Notes under the pieces: model-generated
What the model was told of the DNA's origin: nothing
The model's input: the letters and a program-made list of their open reading frames with translations, nothing else
Databases searched by the model: none
DNA from: Leptotrichia hofstadii
GTDB lineage: Bacteria; Fusobacteriota; Fusobacteriia; Fusobacteriales; Leptotrichiaceae
Direction: 5' to 3'
DNA length: 64,000 nt
Assembly (NCBI RefSeq): GCF_007990525.1
Contig: NZ_AP019823.1
Span: 1,860,001 to 1,924,000, forward strand
In this document: positions 25,712-35,019 of the stretch, piece after piece
Layout of the letters: every line of letters starts with the position of its first letter
Position numbering within the stretch: the stretch's first letter is position 1
Translations under genes and position numbers: made by a program

Positions 25712-27295
25712 CTATTCAAAATATTTTTGTATATAGTTCCGAGTATAGTCAACATAGCTTCTTAAGTCAATATCATCATAATTGACAAAGTCTTTTACAT
25801 TTGTTTCAACTTTTCTTATTTTGTATAAATTGCTGTTTATATCTCCAAAACCGTATTTTTCATAATACTTTTCCTGCTTCTGCATAACTGCCTTATACAG
25901 TCCTGTCTTTGAAAAATACAGCCGGTATTTCCTAAACTTAGACAGCACTTCGTCACTTTCAAACCTTATTTGCCCATTTTCGTCACAAGCATAAATATCT
26001 TCATAAACAGAGGCATACATAAAGAATATGTCTGGGTTTTTTGCAAAAATTTCCTCCACAGCTTCTAAGATTTCCTTTTTTTCCCAAAAATGCAATTTTA
26101 AAACTTCTGATATCCAGACATGATTTCTTGGCATAATTAACTTGCTGTAATAATATTCGTTGGTTCCTGTAACTTCATTGCCTATCCTGTATAAAAGAGA
26201 ACTTTTATTTTTCAGGAAGTTATTGACATCCCTTATATCGAAAATATTTTTATATTGAACAGCTATCTTCTTTTTTATTTTATGCAGAATATTGCCATTT
26301 ATATTTGTGATGAAAATATCATTTTCCGAAACCGCAACCATTTCTATATTTTCTTTTGCAAAAATTCTTTTTAACCGTTTTACAATACTTGTTTTATACC
26401 TGTTTAAGGTATGTTTTGCAAATGATGAATTTAAAAGCATGTCTCTTGGTATTTTTTTTATTATATTTTTGTCCTTTTCAATAAAAAGTTTGCTTTCAAG
26501 CAGCCATTCGTACAGATAATCTTTCTGAATTGATAATTTATATACCTTTTTTTGAAGATAATTGTCATAATCATCCATATTTACTTTTTTTGAATAGTTT
26601 ATCCCAGACTGGCTGGCATTTGTAAATCCATTATCTAAAAGCAAGGTTATCAGCTTGTCGTTACTGTAATTCAAATACTTTATTTTCTTTTTAAGCTTCA
26701 TATTGTTACTGTAACTTCCATTTGTAATTATATTCAAAAGGTTTTCCTTTTCATCCCAGTTACTTTTTTCTTTTATTATAAAATTGTACATTTTTTCTGT
26801 TGCCAGTACATCCTGCAGGCAATAGTCAATCACTTTATCCACAATTTCATCATATATATTTTTTTTAATTACGTAATTAAAATTGGCAAAATCCTGTTCC
26901 TCAATATTATCCCCGCAATTAAACTCAAATCCTTTTACACCTAGATTAAGGTTGTATTCGTAAGCCAGGTCATAAGAGTAAAATTCATGATTTTCACTTT
27001 TATATTCATCCTTTGGCATATTTCTTATTATTTTTATTTCACTATTTAATTTATTCCTGTTTACATTTGAATTTCTGTATTTTAAAAGGTTATTAATCAC
27101 AATGTCATCAAATCCGTGTCCTGCATACGAAATTAAAACATTTTTAGAAATTATGTCAAATAAAAGTTTTTTCTGACGATTAAAATTATCCGAATCAATA
27201 ATCAATATTTTATCATCATTTAACTTTTTTAACACAATACAGAAATAATTTGGAAAAACTTCAATATCAAATACATATTTATTTGACTTCTTCAT
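25712..27295 (-). CDS. Uncharacterised protein with polymerase-type 3'-5' exonuclease domain
   Basis: The 527-residue protein is not one I recognise by name. Residues 7-170 show the three exonuclease motifs of DnaQ-like/DNA-polymerase proofreading domains: Exo I is FDIEVFPNYF (Asp10, Glu12), Exo II is SYAGHGFDDIVINN (Asp63/64), and Exo III is DYCLQDVLATEKMY (Tyr158, Asp162). This set is closest to phage and archaeal-type replicative polymerases. The remaining 350 residues show no intact polymerase motifs; an EMVAVSENDIFIT segment is faintly like the palm motif of B-family polymerases but lacks its paired aspartates. There are no phage genes around it: truB is 32 bp upstream and ruvC 83 bp downstream. 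A GTGGTGA site precedes the ATG. Function is unknown; nuclease activity on DNA or RNA is inferred. Confidence 0.75.
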   Translation of the reverse strand: MKKSNKYVFDIEVFPNYFCIVLKKLNDDKILIIDSDNFNRQKKLLFDIISKNVLISYAGHGFDDIVINNLLKYRNSNVNRNKLNSEIKIIRNMPKDEYKSENHEFYSYDLAYEYNLNLGVKGFEFNCGDNIEEQDFANFNYVIKKNIYDEIVDKVIDYCLQDVLATEKMYNFIIKEKSNWDEKENLLNIITNGSYSNNMKLKKKIKYLNYSNDKLITLLLDNGFTNASQSGINYSKKVNMDDYDNYLQKKVYKLSIQKDYLYEWLLESKLFIEKDKNIIKKIPRDMLLNSSFAKHTLNRYKTSIVKRLKRIFAKENIEMVAVSENDIFITNINGNILHKIKKKIAVQYKNIFDIRDVNNFLKNKSSLLYRIGNEVTGTNEYYYSKLIMPRNHVWISEVLKLHFWEKKEILEAVEEIFAKNPDIFFMYASVYEDIYACDENGQIRFESDEVLSKFRKYRLYFSKTGLYKAVMQKQEKYYEKYGFGDINSNLYKIRKVETNVKDFVNYDDIDLRSYVDYTRNYIQKYFE

Positions 27296-27327
27296 ATATT
27301 ATTATCACCACTTTTCAGTTCTGCAAG

Positions 27328-28404
27328 TTACAAAAAGTACTTATCTCTTTTCAAATAAATCCTATCTCCCCTAATATTTACAATCTTCACAATCCCCTTA
27401 AATTCTCTTGCATTTGTGTTTTTATTTCTCACATATATCTTAAATTTCTGATTTTCTCTTACATTTGCCCCTTTACTGGCTTCCTTGCTTATATTTTCAA
27501 ATTTTTTAAACGTATCAATTACTGTCATCCCATTTTTCAGCTTTCCATACTTCACATTTGAAACATTTATTCCGTAATAGTCCAGCACATACTCTATTTC
27601 CACAAAACAAACTATTTCCCGAATTTTTTCAGCCCTTGTATCTGAATCACTTTTTGTAGCCCAGAAAGACTCATTTTCTCTTTTGGATTCTATAAGATTC
27701 TTCAATTTATCAATTTCAGCTTTAGCCTTTTCCAAAGTAATCGCATCTTCAATCTCAAATCTTCCAATTTTAGTCCTCACAAGTCTTGTCATTGTGGCAA
27801 AAACTCCTAATTTTTCTCCAATATCGTAAACTAATGAACGGATATAGGTTCCACTGCTGACTTTTGCATAAAATGAAATTTTAATATTTTGAGCATATTC
27901 TGAATTTTTATCTGGATGCATTACCTTTATTTCTCTAATTTCTGATATTTCTACATTCCTTTCGGCTCTTTCCACTTCGATCCCTTTTCTTGCCAGATCA
28001 TAAAGCTTCTGCCCTTCAATCTTTATTGCGGAATACATCGGCGGGACTTGCTTTATCTTGCCTTTGAAACTATTTACAGCCTGTATTATTTCAGAATCAC
28101 TTATATTAATTTCAGAATCATATTTTGCAATAACTGTCCCTTCCAGGTCGTAAGTGTCTGTTTTGTATCCAAGCTCCATTTCTACATAATATTCCTTGTC
28201 TTTTTTCATTAAATTATCAGAAAATTTTGTAGCTTCATTAATCATAACAATCATAAGTCCCTCAGCCATTGGATCAAGGGTTCCAGCATGTCCTACTTTT
28301 TTAGCCTTTATCACTTTTTTCAAATGATTTATTGCCCCAAACGAACTTACTCCCTTGCTTTTATTTAAAAGAATAAGTCCATCCTTAGTAAAATTTTTTT
28401 CCAT
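27328..28404 (-). CDS. truB: tRNA pseudouridine-55 synthase
   Basis: TruB makes the universal pseudouridine 55 in the tRNA T-loop. The 358-residue protein has the GLILLNKSKGVSS start. The catalytic Asp44 is in HAGTLDPMAEG, followed by YKTDTYDLEG, SGTYIRSLVYDIG and MTRLVRTKIG, in family order. The C-terminal part beyond residue about 230 is longer than average and lysine-rich. An AAGGGAGT site lies 5 bp before the ATG. Upstream cls is 36 bp away and the exonuclease-domain gene follows at 32 bp. Confidence 0.95.
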   Translation of the reverse strand: MEKNFTKDGLILLNKSKGVSSFGAINHLKKVIKAKKVGHAGTLDPMAEGLMIVMINEATKFSDNLMKKDKEYYVEMELGYKTDTYDLEGTVIAKYDSEINISDSEIIQAVNSFKGKIKQVPPMYSAIKIEGQKLYDLARKGIEVERAERNVEISEIREIKVMHPDKNSEYAQNIKISFYAKVSSGTYIRSLVYDIGEKLGVFATMTRLVRTKIGRFEIEDAITLEKAKAEIDKLKNLIESKRENESFWATKSDSDTRAEKIREIVCFVEIEYVLDYYGINVSNVKYGKLKNGMTVIDTFKKFENISKEASKGANVRENQKFKIYVRNKNTNAREFKGIVKIVNIRGDRIYLKRDKYFL

Positions 28405-28440
28405 TTTACTCCCTTCCTTCCTACAATTGCTATAATTTAT

Positions 28441-30051
28441 TTACATTATTGGTGAAATCAGTTTAAACACAGAGTTTCTGAGTCGTTTCATAAAAGTCAC
28501 CTTTTTTAATCTTGCCTCATCGAACCTTTCACATGCTTCCAAATCCTCTATAAATTGTGTCTTCAAGTCCTTGCTAATATTTTCATTATAAAATACCGAA
28601 TTTACCTCGTAATTTATTTCAAAGCTCCGCATATCAAAGTTACACGTTCCAAGTGTTGATATTTTTTCATCCACAATAATATTTTTACTGTGTAAAAATC
28701 CCGCTGTATAACGGTAAATCTCAATGCCTGCTTCAATTAATTCTGCAAAATAAGTTTCTGCTATCCAGTAAGGCATTTTCTTATCCGGCACTCCTGTAAC
28801 CATTATCTTTATCTTCACTCCAGAAAGAGCCGCCATTTTCAGTTGTGAAATCAAATCATAATCAGGTACAAAATATGGACTTTGAATCAGCACTTCCTCC
28901 TTCGCCGTTGCAATCATTTTAGAATACAGATATTTCAAAGTTGTCCATTCGGTGTCAGGCCCGCTTGAGGAAACCTGCATCAGATATTTCAGTTTTTCTT
29001 GTTTATCTATTGGCTTTTGCTCTTCCAGTTCGTGAACTGCCTCTTTTTTTATATCTTCAATAAAATCGTCTTTCCCGCCGCTGTTTAGCCAATCTGTAAC
29101 AAAAATTGCCAGATACTGCCCAATTATTTCTCCTGTAATCCGAATATTCGTATCCCTCCAGCTGTCAAACCTTTTTCCACCGTCTATATATTCCTGCCCT
29201 ACATTCATACCGCCAGTATGTACTATATTATTGTCAATCAAAGCTATTTTTCTATGATTACGATAATTCATCTTGGAAATAAAAAATTTCACATCTAAAA
29301 ACCATCTTATCTCAATTCCAGCGTTTCTAAGTTCCTTTTTATATTTTCTAGGCAATTTCCAAGTTCCCACTCCGTCAAAAAGCAGTTTTATTTTAACTCC
29401 TTCCTTAGCCTTTTTCAAAAGTGCATTTTTTATTCTTTCCCCAAGCTCATCAGCCTTCCAAATAAAATATTCCATATAAATGGTACTTTTTGCATTTTCT
29501 ATATCACAAATAATCGAATCAAATGCCTCTTTCCCATGAAAAAACAATTTATACGAATCATTATTGGTCAAAAAGGTTCCTTCAGCCTTATACAGCATTT
29601 TTACAAGTTCACTTTGCTGACTGCCTAAATTAATATTTTTTATCATTGTATCAATCTGATTCCGTATTGTAGCTTTTATTTCAGTTTCACTCATTTTTTC
29701 GGTATTTCCGTCTACATTTTCAAGGCGATTGTAATAAAAAAAGTCCTGTGATCTAAAAATATCCGACACATCCCGCTGCATAAAATTAAAAATCCTTGAA
29801 TACAGCTTTTTTTCTTCCCCCTTCATCTTCTTAGAAATTACCTTATTCCTTCTCCAGTTAATCCCAAACAAAAGATACAGAACCGCTCCACCAAGTGGAA
29901 ATGTAAAAATTGTAAAAATCCAGGCAAGCATCGCATTCGGCGATTTATCCGACAAAAGCACCGATACTGTCAAAACAATAATTATCAAATAATGTAGCCT
30001 TTCAAACGGAATTATCCAGGTTGAAATAATTATAGCCAGTCCATGCAGCAT
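28441..30051 (-). CDS. cls: Cardiolipin synthase
   Basis: Cls condenses two phosphatidylglycerol molecules to cardiolipin in the inner membrane. The 536-residue protein has two N-terminal membrane helices (residues about 5-65). Two phospholipase-D HKD motifs follow: NHRKIALID followed by GGMNVGQEY, and HSKNIIVDEK followed by GTCNFDMRSFEINYE. Length and architecture match ClsA-type enzymes. An AAGGAGATA site precedes the ATG. The 200 bp upstream contain no recognisable gene. Confidence 0.95.
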   Translation of the reverse strand: MLHGLAIIISTWIIPFERLHYLIIIVLTVSVLLSDKSPNAMLAWIFTIFTFPLGGAVLYLLFGINWRRNKVISKKMKGEEKKLYSRIFNFMQRDVSDIFRSQDFFYYNRLENVDGNTEKMSETEIKATIRNQIDTMIKNINLGSQQSELVKMLYKAEGTFLTNNDSYKLFFHGKEAFDSIICDIENAKSTIYMEYFIWKADELGERIKNALLKKAKEGVKIKLLFDGVGTWKLPRKYKKELRNAGIEIRWFLDVKFFISKMNYRNHRKIALIDNNIVHTGGMNVGQEYIDGGKRFDSWRDTNIRITGEIIGQYLAIFVTDWLNSGGKDDFIEDIKKEAVHELEEQKPIDKQEKLKYLMQVSSSGPDTEWTTLKYLYSKMIATAKEEVLIQSPYFVPDYDLISQLKMAALSGVKIKIMVTGVPDKKMPYWIAETYFAELIEAGIEIYRYTAGFLHSKNIIVDEKISTLGTCNFDMRSFEINYEVNSVFYNENISKDLKTQFIEDLEACERFDEARLKKVTFMKRLRNSVFKLISPIM

Positions 30052-30252
30052 ATTATCTCCTTCATTTTTTATTTATTAAATTAATCTATCTTTTAGCATT
30101 ATATCTATAATTTTATCACTTTTAACAAAGATTTTCAATCATTCTTATTGAACAAATTCTAAAAACACAACATAACGAATTAAAATTAAAAAGTACATAC
30201 ATTATGTAAAAAAAGCAGTTCATAATTTATTAAATTAGTTAATTTTCTTATG

Positions 30253-31134
30253 TTAAAAATTTAAATTCCAGCTGTTTTTCCATTCCTTCCATTCTTTCGG
30301 CGTTACTGTTGCCAAATCAAAATCTTTCATAAAATCATATGGATCTTCATATTTTTCAAGAGGTGTTATATCTATCAATTCTTTTGGTGCCACTTCATGG
30401 TCTATTTCTAAATCTATTCCATGATATAATGCTATTTTGGCATATATTATGACATACACATGTAAATAAAACTCATAATCTGGATTACAGTCATTTGAAA
30501 ATTTTCTTGCCACTTTCTGTTCCATCATCCCGTCTATCGCTTTTTTCATCCCATCAATATTTTTCTCTGCCAGAGCCTTTAAAAATTCATAATGCAGTTC
30601 TCCGTATTTATAATAACTGTCTTTCAATGGTTTTTCCAAATATGCACCACATCTTTTTTTCACTTCTTCAAAATCTCCTCTTATTGCATGAAGAATTACA
30701 CGAATTAAGAAAAATGATCCATAATCATTTTTTAAATATCCATATTTATTTTTTTCACTATCATAATCATCAGGCATTATCATATCCATATTATTTTTAA
30801 AAAATGTTATAAAATCAGGATTATTAGACATCAGCATTTCAAACATTTGAGAAGTCTGAGTGAATAACCTGCTATCTCTATCGCAACCTAATATTTGTAA
30901 CTTTCCACCTATATAACAATTTAATCTGTGTTCTTTGATATTTTTTTCTATTAATAAATTTTTAGATGATAATTGTAAAAAACCTCTTGAAAGACTTTTC
31001 ATACAAGAAAATTGATCCCCTTTTTTATTTTGTATATAATTCAAAGGTTCTTCACTTTCTTCTTTTGATATATTTGTTTTCTCTAATCTTTCCAAACCTC
31101 TTTGATATTTTAATTTTCCTGCTACTAAACTCAT
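30253..31134 (-). CDS. Imm49-like immunity protein (orphan)
   Basis: The 293-residue, helix-rich protein contains a central region (SFFLIRVILHAIRGDFEEVK, ELHYEFLKALAEKNIDGMKK, KIALYHGIDLEIDHE) like Imm49 immunity proteins. These are encoded next to toxin domains in polymorphic toxin systems and protect the producer or a resistant neighbour. The identification rests on motif similarity recalled from the family, not a search. No toxin gene is present. Just upstream is a 30-codon coding fragment, then IS-like repeats, suggesting that a partner region was lost. An AAAGGA site precedes the ATG. Confidence 0.6.
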   Translation of the reverse strand: MSLVAGKLKYQRGLERLEKTNISKEESEEPLNYIQNKKGDQFSCMKSLSRGFLQLSSKNLLIEKNIKEHRLNCYIGGKLQILGCDRDSRLFTQTSQMFEMLMSNNPDFITFFKNNMDMIMPDDYDSEKNKYGYLKNDYGSFFLIRVILHAIRGDFEEVKKRCGAYLEKPLKDSYYKYGELHYEFLKALAEKNIDGMKKAIDGMMEQKVARKFSNDCNPDYEFYLHVYVIIYAKIALYHGIDLEIDHEVAPKELIDITPLEKYEDPYDFMKDFDLATVTPKEWKEWKNSWNLNF

Positions 31135-31156
31135 ATTTTTATTCCTTTCTCATTAA

Positions 31157-31249
31157 TTATTTATTTTGTATTTCTACAGGTATAAATATTAAATCCTCAT
31201 TATTTTTATCAACACCAATCCATCCTATTTTTATTTTCAAAGATACCTT
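31157..31249 (-). pseudogene. C-terminal coding remnant upstream of the Imm49-like gene
   Basis: On the minus strand a frame reads KVSLKIKIGWIGVDKNNEDL and ends IFIPVEIQNK with a stop. It has a protein-like composition and stops 22 bp before the Imm49-like ATG, the spacing expected of an operon partner. Upstream it runs into stops and into a dispersed repeat starting at 31270. It could be the tail of a toxin or another immunity gene cut off by insertion. Its family is not recognisable. Confidence 0.4.
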
Positions 31250-31269
31250 TTAATTTCAAATCAAATATC

Positions 31270-31510
31270 TTATACTAAACCCCATTTAAATAACTAATTT
31301 ATTACAAACTTTTCCAATATAAAGATAAAAAACTAGTATTTCAAAATAATTAAAATATAATTTTTTCTTTTAATAAACCGACGGAGCTTTTATTTGTTCA
31401 GCTACGACTGTTTGACGACTGCAAGGAGGAGTTTCGGAGATGGACAAATAAAAGACGGAGTCTAGCCATGGTTGTAGGATTTGCGGCAATGAGCAATCCT
31501 ACGAAAATAA
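31270..31510 (+). repeat. Dispersed structured repeat, copy R1
   Basis: The copy begins with the TTATACTAAACCCC end and continues through a TAGTATTTCAAAATAATT block. A large foldback follows whose arms are CTTTTATTTGTTC and GGACAAATAAAAG, with a conserved apical ACTGTTTGA and GAGTTTC core. A TCTAGCCAT spacer and a second perfect hairpin GTAGGATT/AATCCTAC (31474-31502) around TGCGGCAATGAGC complete it. The same order recurs at 45.5, 36.1 (reversed) and 57.9 kb. It has no coding capacity and lies between ridA and the Imm49 remnant. Confidence 0.8.
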
Positions 31511-31545
31511 AAAAGATAACTTCAAGTTTCCCTAAAGTCATCTGT
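31508..31545 (-). terminator. Intrinsic terminator of ridA
   Basis: On the minus strand GATGACTT pairs with AAGTTATC (one G-U pair) and is followed by TTTTTTATTTT. It lies just after the ridA stop and directly abuts repeat copy R1. Confidence 0.75.
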
Positions 31546-31557
31546 TTCATTTAAAAA

Positions 31558-31923
31558 TTATTCTCCAAAATAAGCTATTGCTTCAATTTCCACCAAAACT
31601 CCTTTTGGCAATTTGTCTACTGCAAAGGCTGATCTTGCTGGATATGGTTCAGTAAAGTATTCTGCATAAATGTTGTTTACTGCTCCGAAGTCGTTGATGT
31701 TGTCTAATAGTACAGTTGTTTTTATAACGTTTTTTGTTGTTAATCCGTTGTTTTCTAAGATTGCCTTCAAGTTTTCAAGAACTTGTCTTGCCTGTTCTTC
31801 TACTGTAACAGCTTCAATTTGCTGATTTTCAGGATTTATTGCGATTTGTCCTGAGATGTACAAAAAGTCGCCTGCTTTTCTAAAGGCTGAATATGGTCCA
31901 ACTGCTTCTGGTATTTTTTTCAT
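31558..31923 (-). CDS. ridA: RidA family reactive intermediate/imine deaminase
   Basis: RidA hydrolyses 2-aminoacrylate and related imines released by PLP enzymes, protecting enzymes from damage. The 121-residue protein is the usual size. It shows AVGPYSAFRKAGDFLYISGQI, the catalytic arginine in YPARSAFAV, and VLVEIEAIAYF at the C-terminus. A TTAGGAGG site lies 7 bp before the ATG. It is transcribed alone, with the patatin gene ending 109 bp upstream and a good terminator downstream. Confidence 0.95.
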   Translation of the reverse strand: MKKIPEAVGPYSAFRKAGDFLYISGQIAINPENQQIEAVTVEEQARQVLENLKAILENNGLTTKNVIKTTVLLDNINDFGAVNNIYAEYFTEPYPARSAFAVDKLPKGVLVEIEAIAYFGE

Positions 31924-32032
31924 TTCTTCCTCCTAATTTTTCGTATTTTTTAAATTTTACAATTTTATTCTATCATATTTTTTCAATATCAAAAAGATTT
32001 TTCTTTCACTTTGCTTACTATTCCCAAAATTA

Positions 32033-34348
32033 TTATTCTGGCGAATATCCAAAGTTTATAATGTATCTCCAACTTTCTCCCGGAACTTTTGCAAATCCAA
32101 AGTAAAGCGGAATTGACAAGGCTTTTACTCCAAGACCAAATTTATAGCTTTCCTTTTCTTCAGTTCCAAAGCTGTAGGCTTTTTGAGAAATGTTTGCCCT
32201 TGAGTAAGTTGTATCTAAATATACAAGTTTTGACAAATTATATTGAGCTTTTAGGCTTCCAATAAAAATACTGTTCCCACGAATTTTATCTGCTGGCATT
32301 CCAGCAAATTCCAATGAATTGTCAGCTGTTCGGATTCCTCCCATTTTTGGTCTGTAAGTTTCTGGAATATTGCTTCCATCTGTTGTCAAATAAGATACTC
32401 TTGGAGTAATTGTTATTTTTTCGCCAATCGGTATATTAATTTCTCCACCTGCATTTAATGAGTTAAATTTAGCCTCTTTTGAATTTGCCAAAGTATAATT
32501 TGAGAAAAAGTAAATACCTTTTGTTGCAAAATTAAGGCTGTCTCTTGTATCATAATTTAGCTTAGCTTCATAATATGGAAAGGCTTTTCTTACATTTTCA
32601 GCATTATTCTGATGTTTTGTCACATCTGAAATTTGATAGCCTCCACCAATTGAGAATAACAGATTTTTATACATTTCAAATCCAATTCCTGCTCCAATTT
32701 TGAATTTTCTGTTTTCAAAGCTGAAATATCCGTTATTGTATTTCTGATTTTTTATAATATCACGTTTGTATTCAAATTCGCTGTAAATCAAGGCTTTTGA
32801 ATCTTTTCCAAGTTCCATAGTTGCCTTACCTCTTGCCCCATATTCATTTGCAACCGTTCCAGTTACTGAATATCTTACATTCGTATTATTTATAATTTTA
32901 CTTCCCTGAAAGCCAACATTTACTGTTGCCAAGTCCTCGTTATTTATATTTCCTGAAAGTGTCAAATAGTCACTTGGTTTTTCTTGAACATTTATTACTA
33001 GATCATTGTCCTTCACTTCGTAGTAAACCGTTGTAAAATCACCATTCTGATAAATATTATTAATTATTTTCTCCATATCCAGCCTGCTTAAAACACCAAG
33101 TTTCTTAGGTAAAAATTTATCAAAATATTCTTTTTTATATTTTTTGTTCCCTTCTATTACAACTCCAGAAATATTATACTCATCCTTCCAAGTTCGTCTA
33201 AACTCTTTCCTTTTTTCTTCCAATTTTTCAAAAAGTTCAGGATTTGATAATTTTCTAATTTCATCTATATTTTCTCTTGCAATTTTCTCTCCAGCCGCAA
33301 TAAGTTCTTTTACCTTTGAAAAATCATAAGACTCAAACTTTTCCAAATCTGGTTTCATATACAAGTCAAGCATACGAATTTGCCGTTCCACTTCCTGCCT
33401 TCCAGCAATTGTTGTCGAATCTGAAATTACATCAATCAAGTTCATTTTAGACTCGTCTCTTTTTGTAAATCCATCTCCTACATTCACTCCAATTGTATAA
33501 TCAGCCCCAAGCACCTTCACATCCTGCACAGGTAAGTTCCGTGTAACTCCTCCGTCAATGTAAAGCCTTTTTCCATCTCGAATTGGCGCAAAAATTGACG
33601 GCAACGATAAACTTTCCCTAATTGCCGTCGCAATCGACCCCTTGTCAATCATAACTCCTTCTCCAGATTCCAGATCAGTCGCAACAGCCGCAAATTTTCT
33701 AGGAAATTTTCTAAAATCCTGTACTCTTAATGCTCCATAAAAAATTTCATTCAGCCTTTGGCTCGCAGTTTTCCCACCAACAACTCCACTAGGCAGTTTT
33801 GGCATAAAATTTTTCATTGGAATTACCGTACTATTTCTATCTTCAATTGAATTTCTTATAGCCCCCTTGTCCTTTCTCTCGATTTTATCGCTAAAAAGCC
33901 CCATCCAATCCATACTAATTGCAATTTCCTCAATTTCCTGCGGAGTATATCCGACGCTATACATTCCTGCAATAATGCTTCCCATACTCGTTCCAGTCGC
34001 ATATTCCACAGGCACCTTCTCTTCATCCAGAACCTTCAATATCCCAATATGAGCAAGCCCTTTCGCTGTTCCCCCGCTAAGCACCAGCCCAATTCTCTTA
34101 TTCTCCTGAGAAGTTATCTCTTTTTTATTTTCTAATTTTTTTTCTTTATTTAAAATATCCCTGTCCAATTCTATTTTAACTTCATTTTCCAAAACTTCTT
34201 TTTCGCTGTCTTTTTTACTTTCCATCAAATTTTGTTCATCTTTTTTTAGCACAAAATAATTTTCATCTCTTAAATTTTCAGAAATCCCAAAACTATTTAC
34301 CAAAAGAAAAATAATTAAAAATAAAAATCTTTTTCTTTTTTCAGTCAT
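32033..34348 (-). CDS. Patatin-like type Vd autotransporter phospholipase (FplA-like)
   Basis: This 771-residue outer-membrane protein has a signal peptide (residues 1-23), then a charged linker. A patatin domain follows, with the oxyanion loop SGGTAKG (91-97), the nucleophile Ser121 in GTSMG and the dyad Asp265 in DGGVTRN. Residues about 395-465 form a POTRA domain (NISGVVIEGNKKYKKEYFDK) and about 470-771 a 16-strand BamA/FhaC-like beta-barrel. The same order defines PlpD and Fusobacterium FplA, type Vd autotransporters with phospholipase A activity. The product is a likely surface or secreted lipase. An AAAGGAGG site lies 9 bp before the ATG. Substrate and cleavage were not inferred. Confidence 0.93.
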   Translation of the reverse strand: MTEKRKRFLFLIIFLLVNSFGISENLRDENYFVLKKDEQNLMESKKDSEKEVLENEVKIELDRDILNKEKKLENKKEITSQENKRIGLVLSGGTAKGLAHIGILKVLDEEKVPVEYATGTSMGSIIAGMYSVGYTPQEIEEIAISMDWMGLFSDKIERKDKGAIRNSIEDRNSTVIPMKNFMPKLPSGVVGGKTASQRLNEIFYGALRVQDFRKFPRKFAAVATDLESGEGVMIDKGSIATAIRESLSLPSIFAPIRDGKRLYIDGGVTRNLPVQDVKVLGADYTIGVNVGDGFTKRDESKMNLIDVISDSTTIAGRQEVERQIRMLDLYMKPDLEKFESYDFSKVKELIAAGEKIARENIDEIRKLSNPELFEKLEEKRKEFRRTWKDEYNISGVVIEGNKKYKKEYFDKFLPKKLGVLSRLDMEKIINNIYQNGDFTTVYYEVKDNDLVINVQEKPSDYLTLSGNINNEDLATVNVGFQGSKIINNTNVRYSVTGTVANEYGARGKATMELGKDSKALIYSEFEYKRDIIKNQKYNNGYFSFENRKFKIGAGIGFEMYKNLLFSIGGGYQISDVTKHQNNAENVRKAFPYYEAKLNYDTRDSLNFATKGIYFFSNYTLANSKEAKFNSLNAGGEINIPIGEKITITPRVSYLTTDGSNIPETYRPKMGGIRTADNSLEFAGMPADKIRGNSIFIGSLKAQYNLSKLVYLDTTYSRANISQKAYSFGTEEKESYKFGLGVKALSIPLYFGFAKVPGESWRYIINFGYSPE

Positions 34349-34536
34349 CTACATTATCCTCCTTTTTCACTTATTTTTTATTAAACTTAATTTATAAAAA
34401 TTTATCTATAATTCATTAATACAGCTCACTTTTTAATTAATTTTATATCAGATAATTGACCCTCTAGTCATTTTACTACAAAAAATTTTTATTTTTCTTA
34501 TAAATTTACTAAATTTTTAAATAAATTTATAATATT

Positions 34537-34591
34537 TCAAACATCAAATTTTGTGTTTGAGTAATCTAAATCAACATAAAATTTGAAGTTA
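34537..34591. other. Foldback sequence between Lrp gene and patatin gene
   Basis: AACATCAAATTTTGTG and CATAAAATTTGAAGTT form an imperfect inverted repeat (14 of 16 positions), with a nested TCAAACA/TGTTTGA hairpin. It lies just beyond the stop of the Lrp-family gene on the minus strand. It may act as a weak terminator although no T run follows. Confidence 0.45.
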
Positions 34592-34605
34592 GTTTTTCAT
34601 TCTAT

Positions 34606-35019
34606 TTATTTTAAAACACTTATTACAGTATTTACTTTATAATTTGCATAAATATTTAATTTTCTAAGAAAATCTGTTAATTCCTCGTTTGTATTAAAGC
34701 GTGTTTCTAGCATATAACAAGTATCGCCTGAAATTCTATAATGATTTATAACATTTTTAGAATATTTTTCAACAAAATTCAAATAATTTTTGTGAGACAT
34801 CTGAATCATTTTAACATGTATAAACTGATGTATAGACATTCCTAAAGCATTATAATTAATCTTTATTGTAAATACATCTATAACTCCTGATTCTTCAAGT
34901 TTTATAATCCGCTGTGAAATAGCAGGTGCTGACATATTCACAATTTGTGCTATTTCTTTGACTTTTATACGGCTATTTTTCTTTAATAAATCAACTATTG
35001 TCTTATCTACACTGTCCAA
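34606..35019 (-). CDS. Lrp/AsnC family transcriptional regulator
   Basis: The 137-residue protein has the N-terminal winged helix (VDKTIVDLLKKNSRIKVKEI with PAISQRIIKLEESGVI) and the C-terminal RAM/AsnC ligand domain (IHQFIHVKM, HYRISGDTCYMLETRF). It is slightly shorter than typical Lrp. It is divergent from the metallohydrolase gene, with 137 bp between the two start codons, so the usual inference is that it regulates that gene and itself. The effector is probably an amino acid, by family precedent. An AGAAGGAG site precedes the ATG. Confidence 0.92.
   Translation of the reverse strand: MDSVDKTIVDLLKKNSRIKVKEIAQIVNMSAPAISQRIIKLEESGVIDVFTIKINYNALGMSIHQFIHVKMIQMSHKNYLNFVEKYSKNVINHYRISGDTCYMLETRFNTNEELTDFLRKLNIYANYKVNTVISVLK

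Noticed and set aside
25712-27295. Prophage origin of the exonuclease-domain gene
   Set aside because: All neighbours are housekeeping genes on the same strand with small gaps and similar composition; no phage structural or integrase genes are in the window.
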